A DNA stretch of 14,835 nucleotides. Origin: DASRHY01 sp046765875 (GTDB taxonomy: Bacteria; Actinomycetota; Actinomycetes; Propionibacteriales; Kribbellaceae). The notes below the pieces were generated by a model, which worked only from the letters and a program-made list of their open reading frames with translations, made no database searches and had not been told where the DNA came from. The stretch covers positions 1 to 14,835 of the forward strand of contig JBKPSJ010000001.1 in the NCBI GenBank assembly GCA_046765875.1. Direction: 5' to 3'. Below, one piece after another: positions 5,735 to 14,835 of the stretch (position 1 is the first letter of the stretch; every line of letters starts with the position of its first letter). A program made the position numbers and the translations under genes.

Positions 5735-5753
5735 CTACTGCGAGAGGCCAGTC

Positions 5754-6926
5754 ATGTCGTTCGAGCTCTCCCGTGAGCACCTGGAGTTCCGCCACAGCGT
5801 CCGCGACTTCGCCGAGGCGGAGATCGCACCCAACGCCGCCGAGTGGGATCGCAAGCACTACTTCCCGGTCGAGGTGGTGCAGAAGATGGGCAAGCTCGGA
5901 CTGTTCGGCCTGACCGCACCGGAGGAGTACGGCGGTGCCGGCGAGGACGGCGACTTCACCAGCCTGTGCGTGGCGATCGAGGAGGTCGGCCGGGTCGACC
6001 AGTCGCTCGGCATCACGCTGGAGGGCGCGGTCGGGCTCGGCATCAACCCGATCATGAACTACGGCACCGACGAGCAGAAGGCACGCTGGCTGCCCGACCT
6101 GGTCGCGGGACGAGCGCTGGCCGGGTTCGGGCTGACCGAGCCCGAGTCCGGGTCGGACGCAGGCGCGACCAAGACCCGGGCAGTGCTCGACCGCGGCGAG
6201 TGGGTGATCAACGGCGCCAAGCAGTTCATCACCAACTCCGGCTCCTCGATCACCTCGCTGGTGGTCGCGACCGCCCGTACCGGCGAGCGCGCCGACGGCC
6301 GCCCGGAGATCTCGTCGATCATCGTCCCCTCCGGTACGCCGGGGTTCGTCGTCGAGCCGGCGTACGACAAGCTCGGCTGGCACGCGTCCGACACGCACCC
6401 GCTGACGTTCACCGACTGCCGGGTCCCGGAGGCGAACCTGCTCGGCCGGCGCGGCAAGGGCTATGCGCAGTTCCTCGCCACTCTCGACGACGGCCGGGTC
6501 GCGATCGCGGCACTCGCCGTCGGCTGCATCAAGGCCTGCCGCGACATGGCGGTTCAGTACGCAGGTGAGCGCAAGACGATGGGTGTGACCATCGGTACCA
6601 AGCAGGGCGTGGCGTTCCAGATCGCCGACCTCGAGGTGATGGCGGACGCGGCCGAGATGCTGGTCTACCGGGCGGCGGCGCTCAAGGACGCCGGTGCGGA
6701 CGTGGCGGCGTTCAAGAAGGCCGCGTCGGTGGCCAAGCTGTACGCGACCGAGTCCGCGGTCACCGCGACCCGGATCGCGACTCAGGTGTTCGGCGGCTAC
6801 GGCTTCATGGAGGAATACCCGGTGGCCCGGTTCTATCGCGACGCCAAGATCCTCGAGATCGGCGAGGGTACGTCCGAGGTCCAGCGCATGCTGATCGCGC
6901 GCTCGCTGGGTCTGCCCGTTGAATGA
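5754..6926 (+). CDS. Acyl-CoA dehydrogenase (FAD), short/branched-chain type
   Basis: A 390-residue flavoenzyme of normal family length that oxidises an acyl-CoA to the 2,3-enoyl-CoA and passes electrons to ETF. Seen are the first signature 'GFGLTEPESGSDAG' (124-137), 'WVINGAKQFITN' (150-161), and the second signature 'QVFGGYGFMEEYPVAR' leading to 'EIGEGTSEVQR'. Glu371 in 'GEGTSE' is the usual catalytic base position. Isovaleryl-CoA dehydrogenases keep their base elsewhere and usually lack it here, so an isobutyryl/2-methylbutyryl or short-chain substrate fits better. ATG 5754 follows GAGAGG (5742-5747) by 6 bases. It is divergent from a LiuR-like merR and 23 bases upstream of a carboxylase beta gene, presumably as an operon. 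Confidence 0.93.
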   Translation: MSFELSREHLEFRHSVRDFAEAEIAPNAAEWDRKHYFPVEVVQKMGKLGLFGLTAPEEYGGAGEDGDFTSLCVAIEEVGRVDQSLGITLEGAVGLGINPIMNYGTDEQKARWLPDLVAGRALAGFGLTEPESGSDAGATKTRAVLDRGEWVINGAKQFITNSGSSITSLVVATARTGERADGRPEISSIIVPSGTPGFVVEPAYDKLGWHASDTHPLTFTDCRVPEANLLGRRGKGYAQFLATLDDGRVAIAALAVGCIKACRDMAVQYAGERKTMGVTIGTKQGVAFQIADLEVMADAAEMLVYRAAALKDAGADVAAFKKAASVAKLYATESAVTATRIATQVFGGYGFMEEYPVARFYRDAKILEIGEGTSEVQRMLIARSLGLPVE

Positions 6927-6949
6927 CGCCGGAGTGAGAGGCTGAGCGC

Positions 6950-8479
6950 ATGACTCGCGATCACTGGGCGGAGGTCAAGGCCGCGCGCGAGGCGACGCTG
7001 GCGCCGGCCGAGAGGGCCGCGGCCAAGCTGGAGTCCCAGCACAAGCTGTACGTGCGCGACCGCATCGACCTGCTGTTCGACAAGGGCAGCTTCATCGAGG
7101 ACGCGCAACTCGCGAACGCGCTGGCGTCCGGGCTGCCCGCCGACGGTGTGATCACCGGCCGCGGCCTCGTCGACGGCCGCCCGGCGCTGGTGGTGGCCAA
7201 CGACCCGACGGTCAAGGCCGGCTCGTGGGGTGCCCGGACGGTGGAGAAGATCGTCCGGATCACCGAGGTCGCGATCCGCGACGAGCTGCCGGTGTTCTGG
7301 CTGATCGACTCGGCCGGCGCCCGGATAACCGACCAGGTCGACCTGTTCCCGGGCCGGCGCGGCGCCGGGCGGATCTTCCACAACCAGGTCGCGCTGTCCG
7401 GCAAGGTGCCGCAGATCTGCTGCCTGTTCGGGCCGTCCGCCGCCGGTGGTGCGTACATCCCGGCGTTCTGCGACATCGTGATCATGGTCGACGGGAACGC
7501 CTCGATGTACCTGGGCTCGCCCCGGATGGCCGAGATGGTGATCGGCGAGCACGTCACGCTCGAGGAAATGGGCGGCGCCCGGATGCACGCGACGGTGTCC
7601 GGCAGCGGGGACCTGCTCGCCTCCGACGACGCCGAGGCGATCGAGCTGGCCAAGCAGCACTTCTCGTACGTGCCCGGATCATGGCGCTCCAGCCCGCCCT
7701 CGTACGACGCGACACCACCGGCCCGTTCGTTCACCCGCGATCTGGTGCCGGCCGAGGAGAGCATCGGGTTCGACATCCACGACGTGATCGACGCGATCGC
7801 CGACGCCGACTCGTTCTTCGAGCTCAAGCCGATGTACGCACCGGAGATCGTGACCGGGTTCGGTCTGCTGGCCGGTCAGGTGGTCGGGTTCGTCGCGAAC
7901 CAGCCGGCGGTGAAGGGCGGCGTGCTGTTCGTCGACTCCGCCGACAAGGCCGCCCGGTTCATCTGGATGTGCGACGCGTTCAACATCCCGCTGGTGTACC
8001 TGTGCGACGTACCGGGGTTCATGATCGGCTCGGAGGTCGAGCGGGCGGGGATCATCCGGCACGGCGCGAAGATGATCACCGCCGTCAGCGAGGCCACCGT
8101 ACCGACGGTCTCGGTGATCGTCCGGAAGGCCTACGGCGCCGGCTTGTACGCGATGTGCGGGCCCGGCTTCTCACCGGATGCGTGTATAGCCTTGCCCACG
8201 GCAAAGATCGCGGTGATGGGTCCGGAGGCTGCGATCAATGCCGTGTACTACAACAAGATCCAGGAGATCGAGGACCCCGATCAGCGGGTGGAGTACGTCT
8301 CCAAGCTCCGTGAGGAGTACGAGACCGACATCGACATCCTCCGGCTGGCGTCGGACCTCGTGATCGACGCGATCGTCGAGCCCGAGCAGCTCCGCGACGA
8401 TCTGATCGCCCGGCTGGCCGCTGCGCAGACGAAGTCCCGCCATTTCTCCGACCGTCGCCACGGCGTACCACCGGTCTAG
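6950..8479 (+). CDS. Acyl-CoA carboxylase, carboxyltransferase (beta) subunit
   Basis: A 509-residue biotin-dependent carboxyltransferase that moves CO2 from carboxybiotin to an acyl-CoA. The N-terminal half has the oxyanion motif 'GPSAAGGAY' (161-169), preceded by 'WLIDSAGARI' (117-126). The C-terminal half has 'GGVLFVDSADKAARFI' (323-338), 'GFMIG' (356-360) and the second oxyanion loop near 'KAYGAG' (393-398). Both halves are complete. ATG 6950 follows GAGAGG (6936-6941) by 8 bases. The pairing with an acyl-CoA dehydrogenase under a LiuR-like regulator suggests methylcrotonyl-CoA or propionyl-CoA, but the sequence does not decide. No biotin carboxylase/BCCP alpha subunit is in the window, so it must use one encoded elsewhere. 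Its TAG shares a CTAG with the convergent membrane protein gene. Confidence 0.92.
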   Translation: MTRDHWAEVKAAREATLAPAERAAAKLESQHKLYVRDRIDLLFDKGSFIEDAQLANALASGLPADGVITGRGLVDGRPALVVANDPTVKAGSWGARTVEKIVRITEVAIRDELPVFWLIDSAGARITDQVDLFPGRRGAGRIFHNQVALSGKVPQICCLFGPSAAGGAYIPAFCDIVIMVDGNASMYLGSPRMAEMVIGEHVTLEEMGGARMHATVSGSGDLLASDDAEAIELAKQHFSYVPGSWRSSPPSYDATPPARSFTRDLVPAEESIGFDIHDVIDAIADADSFFELKPMYAPEIVTGFGLLAGQVVGFVANQPAVKGGVLFVDSADKAARFIWMCDAFNIPLVYLCDVPGFMIGSEVERAGIIRHGAKMITAVSEATVPTVSVIVRKAYGAGLYAMCGPGFSPDACIALPTAKIAVMGPEAAINAVYYNKIQEIEDPDQRVEYVSKLREEYETDIDILRLASDLVIDAIVEPEQLRDDLIARLAAAQTKSRHFSDRRHGVPPV

Positions 8480-9126
8480 GCGGGCGTACCTCCGGGCACC
8501 AGGCCATGCTCCTCGGTGGTCGCGGGGACCACGGCGCGATAGAGAAGCACCATGCCGGCGATCTGCGCAAGGTGGTACACCGACGTGGGGTCAAGACCGA
8601 TCGTCGCGGTCGTGTCCGGCGGAATCAGCTTCGTGACGGCCGCGACGCCGCTGGCGACAATCGCCAGTACGACCGGCCAGGCCAGCGGATGTCCGCGGTA
8701 GGCGGCCAGCCCCCATAGGGCGAGCACCGCGAGCATGGTGAGGCTCTCGCAGGTCAGCATCGCGGTCACACCGGCGTGTCCGGTCACGGCGGCGCCGATG
8801 TACGCGACCAGTCCGGCCGACCGCAACAGCCAGAACGTCCTGGCCTGGCCCGGGCCCAGTACCTCGAGCACGGTGGCGGCGAGCAGGTACGACACGGAGA
8901 CCACCACCATCAGGCTGATGATCGCCCAGCTGATCGCGCCGGGTTGCGACCAGCGCACCATCACCGCATGGTGGAAGGCGCCGGCCAGCGCGGCCACGCC
9001 GGCCCAGCGGAACGACCTGAGCCAGTGGCGGTTGTCCAAAGGCACCCGGGCCAGCCGTGCCGCGAGGGCCAGCACGACCACACCGAGAACGAGGTCGGTG
9101 AGCGACTGGGCAGGTTGCGCGAGCAC
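8476..9126 (-). CDS. Seven-helix membrane protein of unknown function, DUF6962-like
   Basis: A 216-residue protein with about seven hydrophobic helices (roughly residues 8-28, 38-58, 65-90, 98-118, 121-142, 147-167, 182-202) and no signal peptide. Polar residues recur inside helices: Asp11 ('LTDLVLG'), His52-His53 ('AGAFHHAVM'), Glu127-Ser128 and His185 ('VYHLAQIAGMVLLYRA'). This arrangement recalls from memory the uncharacterised actinobacterial DUF6962 family. It also superficially recalls seven-helix membrane hydrolases with buried histidines, but the full motif set of those is not evident. The start is GTG 9126 with no clear Shine-Dalgarno. It is divergent from a TetR gene across 120 bases, so the regulator may control it. 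Confidence 0.78.
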   Translation of the reverse strand: MLAQPAQSLTDLVLGVVVLALAARLARVPLDNRHWLRSFRWAGVAALAGAFHHAVMVRWSQPGAISWAIISLMVVVSVSYLLAATVLEVLGPGQARTFWLLRSAGLVAYIGAAVTGHAGVTAMLTCESLTMLAVLALWGLAAYRGHPLAWPVVLAIVASGVAAVTKLIPPDTTATIGLDPTSVYHLAQIAGMVLLYRAVVPATTEEHGLVPGGTPA

Positions 9127-9203
9127 AGGTGCACGTTACGCCCCAACCCGCGTGTGAACCGACGTCTTTTCAAACGGTGACAGAGAGGTACGGTAGGGCC
9201 ACA

Positions 9204-9221
9204 GTCGGGACCCGGCCCGAC
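9204..9221. repeat. 6-6-6 inverted repeat upstream of tetR
   Basis: GTCGGG (9204-9209) and CCCGAC (9216-9221) are exact reverse complements around ACCCGG. The repeat sits 25 bases before the tetR ATG, in the divergent gap with the membrane protein gene, where a TetR autoregulatory operator would be expected. Such short GC-rich repeats also occur by chance in this background. Confidence 0.3.
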
Positions 9222-9246
9222 AAGAGGACCTGACACAAGGTTGGCT

Positions 9247-9900
9247 ATGGATGAGCCGGTGCCTCGCCGCTATTCCGGGCGACCGGTGGAGGAGTGGAAG
9301 GCCGCGCGCCGCGAGCGATTGCTCGCGACCGCCTTCGATCTGTTCGGCACCATCGGCTACCACAGCACCTCGATCGAACGGCTGTGCTCGACCGCCAAGG
9401 TGTCGACCCGGCACTTCTACCAGGAGTTCCCGAACAAGGAGGCGGTGCTGCTCGCTGTCTATACCCAGATCCTCGAAGATGGCGGCTCCATCATGGCGAA
9501 GGCGCTGGCAGAGGCGCCGGAACGCCCGCTGCCGGAACGGCTCAGCCGGGCACTGTCGGCGTACCTGGTGACGATGACCGACGACCCGCGGCGGGCACGG
9601 ATCTCGTTCGTCGAGATGGTCGGCGCGAGCACGGCGGCGGAGAAGCGGCGGCTGGCGTTCCGCGAACTGGTCGTCGAGACGATCGTTGCCGAGGGCAACG
9701 CTGCGGTCGAGCGCGGTGAGATCCCGGACCGGGACTTCAGGTTCTTCGGCCTCTCGCTGATCGGCGCGGTGAACATGGTCGTATACGACTGGATGGCCCG
9801 GGACCCGCGGCCGCCGGCCGAGCAGGTGCGCCGGTCGCTGGTCGACCTGGTACGGGTCCTGCTGGCCGATCCACCTGACTCACTGCCAGGCCAGGTCTGA
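9247..9900 (+). CDS. TetR/AcrR-family transcriptional regulator
   Basis: A 217-residue cytoplasmic repressor-type protein. Residues 22-72 are the TetR_N helix-turn-helix ('LLATAFDLFGTIGYHSTSIERLC', then 'VSTRHFYQEFPNKEAVLLAVY'). Residues 80-205 form a helical ligand-binding domain with no recognisable ligand signature. ATG 9247 is favoured over TTG 9241 because ACAAGG (9235-9240) lies 6 bases before it and abuts the TTG. It is divergent from the seven-helix membrane protein gene and could repress it. Its 3' end overlaps the convergent aldo/keto reductase gene by 21 bases. The effector is unknown. Confidence 0.9.
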   Translation: MDEPVPRRYSGRPVEEWKAARRERLLATAFDLFGTIGYHSTSIERLCSTAKVSTRHFYQEFPNKEAVLLAVYTQILEDGGSIMAKALAEAPERPLPERLSRALSAYLVTMTDDPRRARISFVEMVGASTAAEKRRLAFRELVVETIVAEGNAAVERGEIPDRDFRFFGLSLIGAVNMVVYDWMARDPRPPAEQVRRSLVDLVRVLLADPPDSLPGQV

Positions 9901-10785
9901 GCGCGCGCTCCAATACGTCTCGGGGTCTTCTGTCAGTGAGCCCAGGTCGCCCACGGCCAGGCCGGTCGCGGCGAGGTTCGTGGTGAGTTGAGCGGTGCTG
10001 GACGGGCCGACGAGGACCACGTCCGCCCATGTCTGGGCCAGGACAGCGGCAACCGCCACCGCATCCGGGGTCGCGTCGAGGTCGCGGGCGGCGCGGGCGA
10101 CCGGTTCGGGCGGGTCAACGGCCAGCCGCCCGTTCGCCAGCGTCTCCTTGACCATCACCGTCAGGCCCGCGTCGTGCGCCTCGGCCAGCGCCGGACCCGC
10201 CGAGGTCTCGAGCAGGTTCCAGGTCGACTGGACGGCACTGAACAGCCGCAGCTCCAGTGCGCGGCGGATCGTGTCGGCCTGCTTCGGGCCGGATGTCGAG
10301 AAGCCGATCGCCACCCCGTCCTCGGCCAGCGAAGCCATTGCCTCAAGCAACGACATGTCCTCGAACAACGGACTGTCCGCGGTCAGCGAGTGCACCTGGT
10401 ACAGCGAGATCGCGTCGCCGAGCAGCGCCTGGCTCTCGGCCCACTGGATGGCGAACCGCTCCAGCGAGTGCTCCTTGACCTCGTGCACCTCGGCGTCGAG
10501 CCGCCAGTCGCCGACGTACGCGTATCCCCACTTGCTCGACACCACGATGTCGGTGTGCCCGCGCTCGTCGAGCCAGCCACCGAGAAACTCCTCGGCCCGC
10601 CCGTACGAGCGTGCGACGTCGACCCGGCGTATCCCGGCGGTGTAGGCGGCGTCGAGCACCTCGTAGCTGGCCGCACGCATCGCGCCCACGTCCCGCTCGG
10701 GCAGTTCGCCAGTCCGGCCCAGGTTGATATAGGCCGGCCGGCCCAGTGCCGCGAGTCCCAGCCCGATCCGCTCCATCTGATGCAC
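9880..10785 (-). CDS. Aldo/keto reductase family oxidoreductase
   Basis: A 301-residue NADP-dependent TIM-barrel oxidoreductase of normal family length, cytoplasmic. The catalytic tetrad can be placed: Asp56 and Tyr61 in 'VDVARSYG', Lys85 in 'VVSSKWGY' and His132 in 'YQVHSL'. 'GFSTSGP' near residue 161 and the C-terminal 'VLVGPSS' (cofactor-binding region) fit. The start is GTG 10785, because AGGG lies 7 bases upstream; ATG 10776 lacks a comparable site. It lies 92 bases downstream of the oxoprolinase gene on the same strand, so it may be the last gene of that operon, though the gap leaves room for its own promoter. The substrate is unknown. Its final 21 bases overlap tetR tail to tail. Confidence 0.9.
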   Translation of the reverse strand: MHQMERIGLGLAALGRPAYINLGRTGELPERDVGAMRAASYEVLDAAYTAGIRRVDVARSYGRAEEFLGGWLDERGHTDIVVSSKWGYAYVGDWRLDAEVHEVKEHSLERFAIQWAESQALLGDAISLYQVHSLTADSPLFEDMSLLEAMASLAEDGVAIGFSTSGPKQADTIRRALELRLFSAVQSTWNLLETSAGPALAEAHDAGLTVMVKETLANGRLAVDPPEPVARAARDLDATPDAVAVAAVLAQTWADVVLVGPSSTAQLTTNLAATGLAVGDLGSLTEDPETYWSARSDLAWQ

Positions 10786-10827
10786 AACCGGACCCTAGAT
10801 CATCGGAGCTGTGGCGCGACCTGAGAT

Positions 10828-10843
10828 ACGCATGATCGTGCGT
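10828..10843. repeat. Near-palindrome in the oxoprolinase-reductase gap
   Basis: ACGCATGATCGTGCGT is a 16-base palindrome with one mismatched pair, centred on GATC. It lies in the 92-base gap between the two minus-strand genes and could be an operator or a weak hairpin. No T-run follows, so it is not a typical intrinsic terminator. I see no other strong signal in the gap. Confidence 0.3.
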
Positions 10844-10877
10844 GTTCTGTCCGGATTGGCGGTCTGAGCGGTCGTGG

Positions 10878-14473
<3,596 letters not shown>

Positions 14474-14477
<4 letters not shown>

Positions 14478-14835
14478 GGCCGTTCCTCCCGCTGATAGGC
14501 CTGCAGGAGTACTCGTTCGGAGTCGTCGAGGTACGCCGCCAGGAACCGCGCGGCCTCGTCGCCACGTCCCGCCTTGACCAGCTCGAACAGCTCGGCGTTG
14601 CGAGCGAGGTACGGCTCGTGCAACCGGCGCGGATCGTCGACCTTGTGGAACACCAGCCGCAGCTCGGCGAGCAGCCTGCGGATCAGCTCGTCGACCCGCT
14701 CGCTGCCGGCCAGCCCGCCGATCAGCTCGTGGAACCGCAGGTCGGCGGTACCGAGGCCGAGCCAGTCGGCAGCGGCGCGGGCCAGAACCGCCCGCTCCAG
14801 GCATTCCGCGAGTGCGGTGAGACTCGCAGCCGGGA
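14474..14835 (-). CDS. GntR-family regulator, FCD effector-domain end (5' partial)
   Basis: The last 119 or so residues of a protein that continues beyond the right edge. They are all-helical and match the FCD domain of FadR-subfamily GntR regulators: 'DLRFHELIGGLAGSERVDELIRRLLAELRL' gives the Asp-x3-His pair and the following helix, and 'AELFELVKAGRGDEAARFLAAYL' is the C-terminal helix pair. The DNA-binding domain is outside the window. By eye the two later metal-ligand histidines of FCD domains correspond to Asn and Tyr here. The stop TGA (14474-14476) overlaps the GTG start of the oxoprolinase gene by four bases, so it is very likely the local regulator of 5-oxoproline or related amide use. 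Confidence 0.82.
14485..14489 (-). promoter_or_regulatory. Ribosome binding site inside the regulator gene, deciding the oxoprolinase start
   Basis: GGAGG on the minus strand lies within the last codons of the upstream FCD regulator and 7 bases before GTG 14477. With the 4-base GTGA overlap it indicates translational coupling, and it rejects the longer upstream extension of the frame. Confidence 0.75.

Noticed and set aside
5184..5753. In-frame upstream extension of the acyl-CoA dehydrogenase frame (580 codons)
   Set aside because: The extension is the antisense of merR and the cupin, and it crosses the operator. A good Shine-Dalgarno and the family N-terminus fix ATG 5754.
5700..6398. Upstream extension of the merR frame into the dehydrogenase gene
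   Set aside because: It is antisense to the dehydrogenase codons. The MerR domain begins at GTG 5699, directly after a promoter -10.
9127..9203. Possible promoter elements (TTTTC and TACGGT) for tetR
   Set aside because: Several weak hexamer pairs can be drawn with different spacings. None is clearly better than chance, so no promoter is listed.
9988..10824. Plus-strand frame of 278 codons over the aldo/keto reductase
   Set aside because: Antisense shadow with a biased composition. The reductase has its full catalytic tetrad on the minus strand.
14478..14804. Upstream extension of the oxoprolinase frame
   Set aside because: The extension is arginine/alanine-rich low-complexity translation of the FCD regulator gene in another frame. 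Family length and the ribosome site support GTG 14477.

Overview
The window is very GC-rich, with GTG starts, leaderless-looking promoters and GlnR-type nitrogen boxes. This points to a high-GC actinomycete, perhaps of the Kribbella/Nocardioides type; the genus is a guess. It looks like ordinary chromosome of mixed metabolic genes. I see no tRNA, rRNA, CRISPR, insertion sequence or phage gene, and no gene-free stretch longer than 300 bases.

Layout. (1) 1-234: the 3' end of an unrecognised gene, possibly an anti-sigma factor. (2) 284-1207: an SMP-30/gluconolactonase-type hydrolase, tail to tail with an atypical Nramp-like transporter (1204-2646, minus). (3) 2700-4933: a rearranged nitrate-assimilation locus. 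A GlnR-type box and a leaderless promoter precede the first 180 codons of a NarK nitrate transporter. That gene is then joined, out of frame, to the last third of an NnaR-type regulator (HemD domain plus OmpR-type winged helix). A second, intact nnaR follows, with its own near-copy of the same promoter. (4) 4875-8479: a MerR regulator and a cupin gene run leftward; an acyl-CoA dehydrogenase and an acyl-CoA carboxylase beta subunit run rightward. They diverge from a LiuR-like operator, which suggests branched-chain amino acid or short acyl-CoA catabolism under MerR control. (5) 8476-9900: a seven-helix membrane protein (DUF6962-like) divergent from a TetR regulator. (6) 9880-14835, all minus: an FCD/GntR regulator (cut by the window edge), translationally coupled to a 1199-residue 5-oxoprolinase-type HyuA-HyuB fusion, then an aldo/keto reductase.

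The best finds are: the narK/nnaR deletion scar with its paired GlnR promoters; the LiuR-like operator lying inside the spacer of a leaderless merR promoter; and the fact that all four convergent gene pairs overlap at their 3' ends (4, 59, 4 and 21 bp), two of them sharing a CTAG that holds both stop codons. I found no convincing wholly new system. The narK/nnaR locus is the most informative departure from known organisation.
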